A stretch of 64,000 bases of DNA from Aradus depressus (taxonomy: Eukaryota > Arthropoda > Insecta > Hemiptera > Aradidae), in assembly GCA_963662175.1 (NCBI GenBank), contig OY759222.1, positions 19,974,222-20,038,221 on the forward strand. Direction: 5' to 3'. The position numbers were made by a program, and so were the translations under genes. Below, one piece after another: positions 10,165 through 21,879 of this stretch (the first letter of the stretch is position 1; the number at the start of each line of letters is the position of its first letter). The notes under the pieces were generated by a model. It was given only the letters and a program-made list of their open reading frames with translations. It did not search any database and was not told the DNA's origin.

Positions 10165-10735
10165 AATTTTTTTTTATTTTTTATTTACATATTCACGACA
10201 ACATTTGTCACTAGTGATTGTGATGATGTGCTGTGGCAAGTGTGTCGCTGTACTGCTGAGGTACGTGACCGAAGAGTCCAGGCTAGTCCTGGAGCAGGTC
10301 CCTCTGCCATGTCCGCTTTAGACGTCTTGGCGGATTTGTGGGGAGAGTATTCGTGGATAATTGCAGAATAAGTGGATTGGCGTGATGATGGAGTTTGTCG
10401 TGAAAATTTTGATATTGTGTCTTGATAACAGAAGGTACAAATGGGATGTTGAGGTCATTATGTAATGTGAGGTTGGAAACGTAAAATGGGGCATTGGCAA
10501 TGTGGCGTAGTATGATGGATTGTAATGACTGAAGGCGTTGTATGTTTGATTTTTTGGCTGATCCCCATATCTCGATGCCGTAAGTCCAGATGGGTTTTAG
10601 TATTGTGTTGTAAATGTGAATTTTGTTTTCAAGCGATAATGTCGATCGTCGTCCGATGATTGATTTCAGTCGTCCAAATCGTCTTTTGAGGTCTGTGCGT
10701 TTCAGTCTGATATGAGTTGTCCAAGTTAGAAAAAA
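10165..10735 (-). pseudogene. jockey-like LINE RT C-terminus, open frame
   Basis: Minus-strand frame from about 10735 to a TAG at 10283-10285 without interruption, about 150 codons and no useful ATG. It reads LTWTTHIRLKRTDLKRR, ILKPIWTYGIEIWGSAK, HIANAPFYVSNLTLHNDLNI and RRLKRTWQRDLLQD. These are the conserved blocks after the polymerase palm in jockey-clade non-LTR RTs. A T-rich stretch at 10165-10190 corresponds to the poly(A) tail. A TAG lies just upstream of the open part, so the copy is 5' truncated and not functional alone. Its long open frame suggests it is younger than its neighbour at 9637-10140. Confidence 0.85.
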
Positions 10736-10739
10736 CTAG

Positions 10740-11940
10740 ACTAGTCTTTTGATGTACAAAATAAGTAAATATGTTTCAAACATTTTGGGGGTAAGACCTC
10801 GTCTTGATAGGTAAAGCAATTCAAAACTGCTGCCACGAAAATAAAAAGATTTAAATAACAGTTATCTGAAGGCCTAAAATACAATTAATTTAAAATATTT
10901 TCTCTCTCAAAAAAAAAGAGTCCTATTTTTAAGTAATTGTTTAAAATGAAGGTCAGAAAAACAGTCAAGGTCAAACAAACAACATTTGATTATTTTATGT
11001 CGCATAACTCTTGCTTTGTTATACAAGTAGGTAGGTATAAATATGCTTAGTTTGGAATATAAAATTTAATAAATCCCTCATGAGACTAAATATATATACA
11101 TATTTTTATGAATAGTTGTAGATAATGTTTAATGTTGGTTTAAAAGGAAAAAGATGGGTACAGGAATTTTAAATAATAAATTAAATTATATGACTTGGCT
11201 TAAATAAAAGAATCATTCAAACAATTTTATTCTCTCTCACTAGAAATATTTTCGAAATTTTTTTAGTATAAAACGCGAAAATACAGTTATTATTTCACAC
11301 TCGATTTAATATGTATTTGGTTTAGTAAAATTAGTTTAATAATTCATTGTTTTAGGTAATTAATTTTCTTATGTTGTTATGCCTGGTTTGTAGTGTCTCG
11401 GAGAGAGTGCAGCACAATAGCACTCCCTATCAGTGAATAAAACCAAAGAGGTAGGGGAAGGGGAAGGTTTTATTGAATGCATTTTCTTACCTCCGTGTTA
11501 ACATTGTGTTTCATTGTGGTGAAGTTGTTTTGGTGAATTTTTATGTTCAGTTAGCATGATGAAGTGATTCTGTCTGTGTTGATGTTGTAATTATCCTTTT
11601 GAAATATCTTTTTATGAGTAGAACTTTCACTGGGCTATAGCACTACCAGTTTGAATGAAATATTGCTTGATAGACAAATCTTTTGGGGATTAACTACGGG
11701 ATCGGCCGATATTAGCCGAAGATGTCATGACATGACGTCAGTATGTCACCTGTGCAAAACAATTTGGATCGGTTTTATGACTAGCTAATAAGAAAACGAA
11801 CATAGTTGAATTTAAATAATATATAATTTCTCTTCTGATTGGGAAAGTTTGAGAACGCTGAGACTATTAAGTTCAAATGATCCCCAAAACGGGACATAAT
11901 TTCAATAAAAAAATACTAAGTCTAGTTTAAAGTGACCATG
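10740..11940. other. AT-rich spacer upstream of a possible gene start
   Basis: No convincing coding exon. A relatively GC-rich patch at 11385-11470 (CTCGGAGAGAGTGCAGCAC) may be transcribed or regulatory, but there is no direct sign of it. Confidence 0.4.
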
Positions 11941-11949
11941 CAAGGAACG

Positions 11950-12132
11950 GAAAGGTCTCTATCACCAACAGGCGGGAGGCCGCCATCTTATAGATGAGGT
12001 TTTTCTCTTTCTCTAGTGGATATCTAATTAGTTTTTATGAATGTGATTAAATAAAATTTGTTAATGTGTCGTGTGCCGTGTGTGTGAAAACAAACCGCCA
12101 ACATTAGAAGAATCTCAGGATTTTGGACGAAG
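11950..12132 (+). other. possible 5' untranslated leader exon
   Basis: A GC-richer block contains GGCGGGAGGCCGCCATCTT and GTCGTGTGCCGTGTGTGTG and ends GGACGAAG just before the donor-like GTATGTTATT at 12133. The next candidate exon at 13065 has a good acceptor. Stops lie in the frame upstream, so this exon would be non-coding. The start coordinate is a guess. Evidence is compositional plus one donor site. Confidence 0.35.
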
Positions 12133-13064
12133 GTATGTTATTTATTTTAATTTACTTTCTGATCGGCTTTTGAAACATTTTTTATAGCTTGCCAATTTCG
12201 TTAATTAGGAGACTGTTCTATTTGTGTAAAGGAGAGTTGGATGCACTTAAGTAACAACCAGTGTTCCGTTTGAAAATGTTAACTGTATTCTTCAATGCTA
12301 TCGTTAAACTGTATAAATATATTTTTTATCTATTATATTCGTCGTGAAATATTTCGTTCTCAAATTTTGTTGGATAGTTATATGTGTGTAAACATCAAAG
12401 GTAAATATTTGTGATCCTCCATTTTACATTGTGATAAATTGAAATCTTTTGTTTTTTATCAATGCTTTTCTTTAGTTCCGTATAATAATTCATCTGGGTT
12501 TTCTTTTTCTTTTTTCTATTAATTTATTATAAACTTTTTAAATACAATTTTTCTTTCATGTTTTTTTTTATTTTATTAAAAATGTTAATGATGATTGGTA
12601 AAAGAAAAAGAGAGAAATATATTATACAGTTTGGCTTTTAGCGTATATTTTTTGCCCAATTATTTATTAAAGATGACTATGCCCTTTTTATTTACTGTTT
12701 CATGGTTTTTACTGTAGCATAAAGTTTATAAATATAAGTATTTAAAAGTTAGAAGTCTTAACGGTTTTGATGAATGAAACATGATTTTTGATAGACAGAG
12801 ATATTTTTAGAGCAAGGGAATTATGAGAGTGTTAATGGAGTTATTAGCGTTTTTACAGTATATTTCTTTGATTCTGATGGATATTATTCTGTGAGGTTTT
12901 TTTCGTTTTGAATTACAAATTAAAAAAAAAAAAAATAGAATTTGTTTACTGTCGTAGGATAAAAAGAAAATGTCCGAATGTACATTCATTGTCAGAGGGT
13001 TCTACCCTTGCACTTATAGTTTTTTCATGGTTTTCTAAGTTTAATTTCTTGTTTGTTCATTTAG

Positions 13065-13134
13065 GACGCATCCGATGGGGTATCGCCACTCAGACCTGGC
13101 GGGATGACTGAAGGAAGATGGAGATCTAGGGGAG
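13065..13134 (+). CDS. possible first coding exon
   Basis: The acceptor TTTGTTCATTTAG precedes 13065 and the donor GTGTGT follows 13134. A Kozak-acceptable ATG (GGCGGGATGA) at 13104 starts MTEGRWRSRG and leaves in phase 1. The frame upstream of the ATG is also open inside the exon (DASDGVSPLRPGG) but meets a TGA in the candidate leader exon. No continuation exon was found in the following kilobase, so the product is unknown. It could also be a chance pairing of splice-like signals. Confidence 0.35.
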
Positions 13135-13139
13135 GTGTG

Positions 13140-14430
13140 TACATTTTTTTATTCATTTTAAATATAACTTAAAAAAATTATACATTGCAACGTTGCCCAT
13201 GAAATAATGGTTGTAATTTTATAATTTTTTTGGATTGACCCTTAATTCTCTTTGAAATATACTTCTACATTCTTCTGCCGAATTTACACTCTTAAAAAAT
13301 CAAGCAATTTGTAGAATAGGTTGGAAACCTGTTAAATACCGGTTAGTTACCGTAAAAACTTCGCTAGTGACCACTGCACTTCATGTCAGGTTAATTTTGG
13401 CAAAATTTTGTTGCCATGCTTATTATATATAATAACCTTCTGCTTCTCCATGCCACTGTTTTCAATAGAACTGTCTCATTTAAGTGAGTTGACGTTTTAT
13501 TTACCCAACATAGGGGCATTTGAAAATAAGACAATATTTCATTTTAATTTTGGTAGATGATTTTAAAAGTTTGCCTTAAAACCAATCTTGATTACTAAGA
13601 TGAATCAATGGAAACTATAATTTTGATTTGATAAATATTCAATGTTTTCTTGTGATAACAATTATATAACCTAAATTGTTCAAGACTCAGCGAACTTTTA
13701 CCAAAAATGAGCACAAAAGTTTGAATAAGATGACGGAGAGCAAAAGAGCAAAATAGGAAGTTTTAACGCCTCTCCAATAAACACATCACAGATGTAACGA
13801 AAATCTTCCATATACTCGCAACGCATTCTTCCAACATTAGTGTTTATTTTTTTCGCAATTTGTTAATTTTCAAAGCAATAACACTTGAGCAAACATTGAG
13901 AATTTTCAGTGGTAAAGATGGTTGGAAGGATTCGAAAAGTCATGTACCTACAACTTTTTTACTTTTGAATAGTTAATTTGGAAAACATTATGGTCGTGTA
14001 TTTTCATGAGAATTAGGTTACAACTTTTATAATTAGACAACATTTTCATTTCTTGAATGACATTAAAGAATATTTTTAAGACATTTGTGCTATACACCAA
14101 TAAATCAGCCACAAAACATGAAATATTTGTTTTATAATCGTTGTACTTGAATTTTTCTATCTGACCGCACCTCAAATCCTTTGCCTATATTTGTTCTTGA
14201 GAAAGAGGAGAGAAAGAAAAATGTTTAGTACTCAAATAAACGTTTGTTTTCTTAAAGATCTGTTAACCTATTACTAAAGAAAATATCTATATTTTTGAAG
14301 TGATTGGAATAAGAGGGATTGATTAAACATACTTGAAAAAATGTTTGAGTGCAATTTTCACCAATGAGATAAATGCATTAACATATTGCCAAAGTACTTG
14401 AAAGTTGTATGACATAGATAGATGTGTATC
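13140..14430. other. AT-rich, intron-like or intergenic DNA
   Basis: No exon, RNA gene or known repeat was recognised. Confidence 0.45.
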
Positions 14431-14439
14431 TTTGCAGAT

Positions 14440-15060
14440 TGCAAAAATAATTGGTCAACAGAAATCCTGCAAATCTTCAGGGACAGAGTGCAAGAGGATC
14501 TGCATTCTTTGGATGTTTCCTTCACTTGTTTGTGTTAGAAGGCTGATACTCGGGTAGGTTTTGTACCCATGTTATCCAACGGTTGAAGGCCCATATAACA
14601 GCCCCTCACTAGAACTTGGATCTGCTCTCTGCTTCCTCAATTCTGGGCCTCATCGGAGGTGTGTATAACCTTCACATTCATATGATGTGTAGCGTGGTTT
14701 CCTCCATTACTTCACATCGTCTGCAGAATGGATCAGGGACAAGATTTATTATATATGTTTTCTTGGTCAAAAAGAGTTGTTCTTCTTTTGTTGTCCGATC
14801 CTCTAATCAACTCTCTTGACTGTCGACAATCCAGTTGTTCGCTCCAAGATGAGTTTCCTTCCAGTTATGCCCATTTCTCCATAACTGTTTTGCAATGTGC
14901 CTTTCTGATCCTTCTTCTGTTGCTGCTGAAGCCAGTGTATGTACACAATATACTCCTCAGCATCACAGCTTTGCTTGCATCTTGCATACATAAAACATTA
15001 CAAGGATCTGTGTTACTAACGACTAATGGCGTTTCTCTCAATTTCACGATAAACACCTAA
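14440..15060 (-). pseudogene. LINE C-terminal remnant
   Basis: On the minus strand, around 14740-14600, fragments read VPDPFCRRCEVMEETTLHII and then RPRIEEAESRSK. This resembles the cysteine-rich end that follows the RNase H domain of I/jockey-group LINEs (C..C...H...C). Stops and frameshifts break it. The upstream part (to about 15060) carries short open frames with no recognisable motif and is included only by adjacency. Confidence 0.5.
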
Positions 15061-15145
15061 CTCAATGAATAGATAATTAAAATATACAATTTGTTCGTCA
15101 AACGCCACTATATTATTAAATACTCGACTAGTTTCGGTGTGTCAA

Positions 15146-15918
15146 GGCGGCTTTACACGACGCTAGTAACTCGTATGAGTCACTAAAACCGAGTACTCAC
15201 TTTTAGTACTCTCCTTGTGTAAATTGGTGTTCTGTATTCCAGTAGAGTACTCGCTGCGAGTGTCCATGCCAGTCGAGTGAATAGAAAGCAATCCTATTTA
15301 CTGGAACGAGTTGGTTCCCCCACACAATATTCGACTGTATGACGTACTAGCACCGTTGGAGACCGATTACACGATTCGAATAACACGTACGAGTGGTTAG
15401 TTTAGTGCTACTGAAGTCGTTGATAGTGCGTACCACATGTTTTGTCATAGTTGATCGTTGCGTGAAGTTTTTTAAAATGGCTAAGTCTGGTGAAGATACC
15501 ACTTTAAAATTTGTGGAACTGTATAGAGACGAAGAATGTTTTTGGAATACGAGCCTGAATAATTATAAGAACAAATCGGCCCGTGAATCAGCTTTATTAA
15601 GAATTGTAAAAGTCATGAATATATCTGATTTTGGGGTTGCTGAGGAAAAAAACCCATATTCTTGTTGGCACGTTTTCTTCCGATTCTATTATTTCCATCA
15701 ATTCTTATCACAACACTTTAATACACGTTTTTAAACACTTTTTGCATAGTGCTCATCTTTGCAAGAAAATAAGAAAAAAAACTCGACTACTGGAAATTGC
15801 CGCTAAACCGAGTGGCGTCTACACGTTAAAAACCAATTTTAGCGTGTAGACGTCACTATCCCTGTGAAACACTCGCCCCAGTGACTCGTACGAGTTACTA
15901 GCGTCGTGTAAAGCCGCC
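15146..15918 (+). mobile_element. DNA transposon remnant with 39-bp TIRs, MADF type
   Basis: Terminal inverted repeats start GGCGGCTTTACACGACGCTA and differ at one position over about 39 bp (15146-15184 versus 15880-15918). Flanks are TCAA on the left and TTAA on the right. Comparison with the other copy of the outer arm (GTGTTAAGGC) reconstructs an empty site GTGTTAAGGCGAG, so the target duplication is TTA or TTAA. The element encodes only a MADF-like fragment. MADF/Myb-SANT proteins accompany PIF/Harbinger transposases, which use 3-bp targets; that class is my inference. Confidence 0.75.
15477..15734 (+). pseudogene. MADF-domain protein, truncated, transposon-encoded
   Basis: The ATG at 15477 lies in AAAATGG context. 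The product begins MAKSGEDTTLKFVELYRDEE, then CFWNTSLNNYKNKSARESAL, then LRIVKVMNISDFGVAE, which is the first half of a MADF (Myb/SANT-like) DNA-binding domain: F(V/I)xxY, the aromatic W, YxNKxARxxA and the following helix. Beyond residue 57 the sequence loses the family pattern and runs into AT-rich DNA, so the domain is incomplete. It lies wholly between the TIRs of the 773-bp element. In full elements such a protein would bind the transposon ends. A frame starting further upstream at 15393 is open but adds nothing MADF-like. Confidence 0.7.
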
Positions 15919-16379
15919 ATTAAGGCGAGTTCTACCTATATAATTACCAACACTTTTACTGTTACCTTCACTTTATTAGATTTTTTCTTATTATATTTAT
16001 TATCATCTTGTAAATATCTGTTTATTAGAATGTATATACAAAAGATACTCCGTCACTACCTACCCCCCTCCATAAATGTACCTTCTACCTCGTCAACTGA
16101 GGAGCTTTATATCAAAAGTGAACATTTCCACTTTTTTTCGAAATGCGTTTTATTGCTGTTTATTTTTCTTCATATACTTCTACACCACGCTATATGCTCC
16201 TTTTTTGTCAAAAGTAATTATTTCCTTATGAAAAATTAATCTGAAAACCGGCTTTTTTTTTAAGACCGAACATTTCCATCCCTAATAAAATGTGTCGAAT
16301 TTCCTTCAAAACTGTACATTTCCAAAGCCATATTTCATTAAATGTAGTTTTTTTTTTTTCAAAACTCTACTCCTCATGG

Positions 16380-16890
16380 CCTGATAGCTTGACAGCCCAC
16401 ATCCATTACTTATGCCGTTTCCTCACTAGACGGCATTCGGATGATGGTTTGCGAATGATCACCACATGTATGATCCCCTTCCCTACCGACAGGTGCCGCT
16501 CGTGCAGGTCCGCACCTTTCCGCCACTCGTTGCGGCGACGTTTCCTGAGCGGTTCCGATTACAACTTGTTGAATTTGCTTGTTCAAACTTGTTCTGTCGT
16601 GAATAAAAACTGTTTAAAATGGACAAATGTGTCTCCGAACTAAATCGTGGATCGAGGAGGAAACCAGGAAAAACTTATTCTTCCTGAAATCGCCTTGAAT
16701 AATACTATAACAAAAGAAAAGGCTTGTGACGTTGCCCACCTTTTAAGAATACACTTTGGGGATAACTGGCACGAGCAGGCCGAGCTCAAGTGGTTCATGC
16801 AAGCCATTAATATAACCCAGCATGCTGAACAACATGAAGATGACGTGGAACTCGCGAGTTGTGACTGCGGACAACTCCAGGTGTAAAAAT
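16380..16890 (+). other. GC-rich segment with open frame of unknown origin
   Basis: Clearly richer in GC than both flanks. A plus-strand frame open from about 16647 to 16886 reads NQEKLILPEIALNNTITKEK, ACDVAHLLRIHFGDNWHEQA, ELKWFMQAINITQHAEQHED and ends near LASCDCGQLQV. It has no ATG at its 5' end; the first in-frame start would be GTG. A different frame has an ATG at 16619 (MDKCVSELNRGSRRKPGKT) that stops after about 22 codons, so one frameshift may separate the two. I do not recognise the protein. It could be captured cellular sequence or a relic of the element's own gene. Confidence 0.4.
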
Positions 16891-17639
16891 GACAGCAAAC
16901 GTTTTTTTGTTTTGTTTTACTTAATCCTCTAAGTCAATCATACTAGTCCATTATTAGCACTAGTCGTTTCGTTCTGAACAATTAAAAATCAAAATTTTAT
17001 TGTAATTCAAATTAAGTTTTTAGGTTTTTTGTCTTCGTGTGCAAAATCAGAAACCTTTATTATTATCATTATTATTATGATCATATTCAATCATACTAGT
17101 CGATCATTAGTACTAATCGTATTTTATTAATGAAAATCACACTAATAAAATAAATTAAATTTTAAAGTTTTTTTTTTCAAAACTTAACATCTCCATATTT
17201 TTTTATCAAAACAGCACATCTCCAATTGAAACCATGGAATAACCTGGATGACAAAAAAGATAACTCATTTTTTTTATACCTATAATATAAGTGGCGTTGT
17301 GTTTAACATTTTAGGGAGAAAAGCGTATAAAAAAATGCATGAGGTTCAAAGCTATTCGTTTTTTTTAGTTCCTGAAAAATATTACAAAATGGAAATGTTC
17401 ACTTTTGATAAAAAGCTCCTATTTCTGTCAGTTTGTAAGTGACTCTTGATGGAATGCCTTAACACGGCGAAACTAGTTGAGTATTTAAGAATATAGTGAA
17501 GTTTGACAAAGAAATTGTGTATTTTAATTATCTATTCCTAGAATGGAACTTCACAAAGTAAATCTGGAAACCATTAATTACCTAACTCAATATTCCTATT
17601 AATCACCAACTTATCTATCCCACAAAAATATATACATAA

Positions 17640-17900
17640 ACTGTTTTCGCATTACACCATCATTAGGATTAGTTATAAACTGTCAATGAAAACTGACATT
17701 ATTGCAGAGATATTGTGAAATAATTCAAATGGACTTGAAAAATAAAATAAAACTTGTTTATTTAATATATTGTCTAATTTCACTAACTATATATACATGG
17801 GAGTACTTTCGGTATTTCTACCATCCTCAGCCAAAAGCATAAGAGATAAGACTCATATAATGTCATATCTTAATATAAACTGTCAGTTTGCTGAGTGCGA
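17640..17900 (-). repeat. two H1-type 3' end fragments
   Basis: On the minus strand the part near 17815-17850 reads CTGAGGATGGTAGAAATACC then GAAAGTACTCCC, a perfect 4-bp stem between the two invariant blocks. A more decayed copy, CTAATGATGGTGTAATGCG then AAAAC, lies near 17645-17675. Both are followed on that strand by AT-rich tails with GACAATAT. Confidence 0.55.
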
Positions 17901-18012
17901 TCTTTCATCTGTACGGCTGTACAGTTAGGAATTTTTTTGTCTGAAATATTTTTCTTCCTCTTTGATAATGATAGTAAAGCTAAAGTTAAATTTGTAATAA
18001 GATTAATTTACA

Positions 18013-18331
18013 GAGGGCGCCGGTAGCTCAGGGCTAGCGTGCTTGCTTATTGAGCACAAGATGGCGGGTTTAAAACAACGGACGAGCCTCCTTTATCTGA
18101 GAGGTTAAAAAACCCTGAGCACGCTGTCCTTTGGATGGGCCGTTAAACGATAGTTCCGAGCATGTACGATGTCAGGTACTCGTTAAAAACCCCTAGGCGA
18201 ATGAGAATTTAGGGTAGACAAAATTTAGGACTACCATAGTAGATTCGGACTCATGTGAATTAAAGCGACAAAGGAGCGCTCTGTTAGTAGGTGATATGAC
18301 CTCGCTAAAGCCCTGGCATGATAACTAACTA
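18013..18331 (+). mobile_element. S1 SINE
   Basis: Nearly complete: GAGGGCGCCGGTAGCTCAGG, GATGGCGGGTTTAAAAC (degenerate B box), CGCTGTCCTTTGGATGGG and AAGCCCTGGCATGATAA. The telomere-like tail is lost. Confidence 0.85.
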
Positions 18332-18674
18332 TTAATTTATATTTGATAATGTTTGTACATTTAACAAAAGTATTACTAATACTCGTAACATATGAATATT
18401 AATAATAATGCGAGGATTGTCCTGTTTTCTAATATTACTAAATACTCAACAATAAAGAGATAAATTAAACATCTAAAAAAATAAAGAAAATTAACAGTTA
18501 TAATATATTTTGAGTAAGATACATGGAATAAGTACTAATTATATACATATATATGTGGAAACAGGAACTGGTTCTAAAGTATGAAGAAAGGGGATTTAAA
18601 ATAAACTTGGTCATTCATAAAAATATTATTTTTAGTAACTTTATTTATTTTTAGTTACGACTAATATAAAAATA

Positions 18675-18868
18675 CCTTGAGCATGCCGTCCTTCGGATGG
18701 AACGTTAAAAGATGTTCCTGAGACTGTACAATGTCAGATAATCCTGAAAGATCCCAAAGTTTAGAACTCCCATAGTAGAGTTGGGTGATGTCCATCAGGG
18801 TGGCGAAAGAGCTGGTAGTAGGAGATATGACCTCGTGGTTAAAGACCTTGTATGAGTCACAATTACCT
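18675..18868 (+). repeat. S1 SINE, 5' truncated
   Basis: Starts in the central domain (TTGAGCATGCCGTCCTTCGG) and continues to ATGAGTCACAATTACC. Confidence 0.8.
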
Positions 18869-19120
18869 ATTTCTCCAATTTAGGTCATAAAATGTGAAAG
18901 TTTTTTTAAAAATAAATATACTACATCAAATACCTGAATAAATACTAGTCTATGTATAAAACGTAAATATCTTTACTGTCATTATTGGTATTTTAAAAAT
19001 GTTTGTACAGCTTCGCATGCAGTTTGTTTGCACCGACCTACTTTGTACGTTGGGACTGTTTGTTTGTCTTTGTTTCTATATTCAGGTATTCAATTTAATC
19101 AAAAATGTATTGAATGTATA

Positions 19121-19467
19121 GGTTAGGTTAGGTTTGATGACTCATGCCCGGGCTTTAACTACGTGATCATATCGCCTACTACCAGAGCGCTCTTTCGTCA
19201 CTCTGGTGGACATGCGCCTGACTCTACTGTGGGAGTCCTAAATTTTGCCTACCCTAAATTTTTATTCACCTAGAGTAGCGGTCTTTAACGAGTACCTGAC
19301 ATCGTACATGCTCGGGACCATCGTTTAACGTCCCATCCGAAGGAGAGAATGCTTAAGTTTATTTTACCTCCCAGATAAAATAAACTAAGGGCCTCGGTCG
19401 GGTTTCGAACCCACGATCTTGAGCTCAGAAGACAAGCACGCCTACCACTGAGCTGCCGGCGCCCTCT
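19121..19467 (-). mobile_element. S1 SINE, full length, (TTAGG)-tailed
   Basis: In minus orientation, so the plus strand opens with GGTTAGGTTAGGTT and closes with AGCTGCCGGCGCCCTC. Target duplication ATTGAATGTATA (19109-19120) versus ATTGATTGTATA (19468-19479), one mismatch. Confidence 0.92.
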
Positions 19468-19485
19468 ATTGATTGTATATATCAC

Positions 19486-19620
19486 CAGTAAATATAACGG
19501 AGACAATTGTGTGCGTTGGGCAGAATGAGGTAACGAGGAGGTTGGACTGATCAGGTGAGCGAGGGCGCCCCTCCATTTTACCATCACACTCTTTTCTCCC
19601 CATCTTTCTATCTCTCGCTC
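19486..19620 (+). repeat. dispersed repeat with CTGATCAGGTGAGC core, copy 1
   Basis: CAGTAAATATAACG, CTGATCAGGTGAGC, TTTACCATC and TCTATCTCTCG match, in order, the reverse complement of 46585-46745. Confidence 0.6.
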
Positions 19621-19629
19621 TTTATAATG

Positions 19630-20920
19630 TTAGCTAAAAAATGTTTAAAATAAAATTATCTTCCATATTGATACAGTAATTTTTTCACGTAGGATCTATA
19701 TAGTAACTGAGAAACATGAAATAACTGTTTTATACACAGCTTTACGAATATAGGTGGAGTTATGTAGTTGGTCAGAAATTTCGGTAAACACTCGAAACGA
19801 ATTTCGGATGTATGTATTATATAACATCCTCTTATTGATGGGGAAATAAAAATTAAATGATAAGAAGAAATGTCAAAATGGCTGATGTAGTGTGTAGTGA
19901 TTATTTCACAGGTTGCAAAATATAAATGTAGTTCAACTCCTTACAGATTTTATTTGACGCTAGCCGGCTTTCGTGGTTGCACTCATTATCGGGCAGTTTA
20001 CAATAAAACAACTTTGAATCACAAAAGAAAGTACAAGAGGTATACAATTCTAATTGCTAAAATACAAGTTAAAGTTCAACCACCACAAAGTCCGTTTTTA
20101 AAAAGAACTTTATCATTTAGATTACAAAATACACTAATTGCTCTAATTATAATTTATTCTTAATTATAAAAAGTAAAACAAAGGTATTATGAACAGAAAC
20201 GATCTGATCGGTACGAGCACTGAGGATAGAATGAATCTGTGGGAAGTGAGTCCCTGGGAGGGCAGCTTATCTTAAGCTGACCTCAGCCTTAATTTTAAGT
20301 AAATTGGCAGAAAAGGTGAATATAACTTATCTATATATAAAATATTGTATTTATGCGTTAAATATTTATTAATATATTTAATTCAATATACAATATATTA
20401 TGTACATATTTTAGAAATTTGAATTTTATGTCTTATAATTATTTTTTTACTAAATGATGGGTTTGTTGTAGACTGACTGATGATAAGTACAACCTCGAAA
20501 TCCAGCCAGTACAAAATTATAAAATTTGTGAGACTACATTTTTATTTTGCAATCTATGATAGAAAGAACGTATACAATTTTCCTTTCACACTCTAATAAA
20601 ATTATTAATAGTTAATAAGAAATTTGTGGGGAAGGTGGAAAGTTAAACGATGAAGACAAGAAAGCAAAGTTAGATATCGTTTTTATATGTTCCGAAGGAA
20701 CTAATGCAAGTATGGCGATAGAATAGAAAAATCGTGTTCGAGATAAGGTCAGATTCTGATTGTATTTCCTCTCAAAACATGGTTCTGCATGGCAGGTTTG
20801 CGTGTGTCTGTCTAGCATTTCTTTTCGTTTGCAATAATTTCTGTAAATATGCATCTATTTTGAAAAGTATTGATTTTGATGCCGATCGGACCACAGTGGT
20901 TGTGAAAATATATCAACTTT
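19630..20920. other. AT-rich spacer
   Basis: No gene supported. The open frame at 19897-20163 has no recognisable motif and skewed composition. Confidence 0.45.
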
Positions 20921-20922
20921 TT

Positions 20923-21042
20923 GAGCGCGCCGGTAGCTCAGATTTTATCCTAGCGTACTGAGCTCAAGATCGTGAGCTCGCCGTCCTTCGGATGGGTGAA
21001 TAAACCAGTGTAAGAATAATTTCGAACTCCCGGAGTAGTGTC
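20923..21042 (+). repeat. S1 SINE, internally deleted
   Basis: GAGCGCGCCGGTAGCTCAG, ACTGAGCTCAAGATCGTGAG and GCCGTCCTTCGGATGG are present; most of the second half is deleted. Confidence 0.75.
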
Positions 21043-21324
21043 CTCTCCCGAAAGTTCTCTTTTTGAAATATATTGCGTATCTCTTCTGAAATTTTTCCAG
21101 AATATGGTAATCCTCGCCATTTCACAATATCTCTGCAAAAAATTATAAGTATCACTGATAAATAACATTCTGGTATTTATAATATAATATTAACCTTTCT
21201 TTCCTCATTTAATTTGTGAAATAAATTCACTAAAAAAATTAAGTTAAAAATAAAAAATAACAGAAATTTTTTTTTTACTGAAACCTTGGGGTCGGCTTTT
21301 TTTCGGAGATGGGGGGGAAGGGCT

Positions 21325-21605
21325 TGGCCTTATAAACATTTGAGCTCAAACTCCAAGTCTCCATCTGTACTAGAGACCGAGATCCCTAATAGGCTCTGAT
21401 GAAACCTGAAGATATTGGAAACGGCCTACCCGAATGCCACCAAACATGGCTAAGAACCATCTTGCAAATACCAGCGTTTGAAACAAAAAAAAAAAACTTT
21501 GAAATCGGTTCAGCCGTTTTGGAGCTACGATGTCACAGACAGACACACACACAGACTAAGTCTTCAAACTTATAACACCCCTCCTTTTGCGACGGAGGTT
21601 AAAAA
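21325..21605 (+). repeat. RTE-like LINE tail or arthropod-wide repeat
   Basis: TTGAAATCGGTTCAGCCGTT, GATGTCACAGACAGACAC and ATAACACCCCTCCTTTTGCG then ACGGAGGTTAAAAA form a block that recurs in many insect genomes as the 3' part of non-LTR elements. Class assignment is from memory. Confidence 0.5.
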
Positions 21606-21879
21606 TAGTTTATTTGTTAAATTATTCGATAAATAAATTGAAAAGGCAGCCATCTACTAAAAATGTTTGGCGGTGTTAGGAACGACTCGACCATTGCAAA
21701 GTTTGTTGCTAGGGGGACAGCCATATTTTCTTGTTGTTAGGGACGTACAGACACTTGGGTATAATATCTCCCCCCTCTCTATTTATATATAAATATGTAA
21801 TAAGCAGAAAGGAGCAGCGAACAAGATAATAAGTACATATTTGATGGTAGATGCCAACCAGTGTTGACACTTTCTTAGA

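Larger units (their letters stand above)
15064..17546. mobile_element. 2.5-kb inverted-repeat (foldback) element
   Basis: The segment 15066-15145 (GAATAGATAATTAAAATA, ACTCGACTAGTTTCGGTG) returns as its reverse complement at about 17460-17543. Further inside, GAGCTTTATATCAAAAGTG near 16100 matches inverted sequence near 17410. The right end contains CTTGATGGAATGCC...GGCGAAAC, the same hammerhead-like core as the H1 elements. A separate DNA transposon (15146-15918) is nested inside the left arm. The interior holds a GC-richer segment of unknown origin (16380-16890). No transposase recognised. Confidence 0.65.

Noticed and set aside
16290..16643. 117-codon open frame
   Set aside because: AT-rich, full of Phe/Leu/Ser runs, spans the border between inverted repeat and GC-rich insert, and shows no motif.
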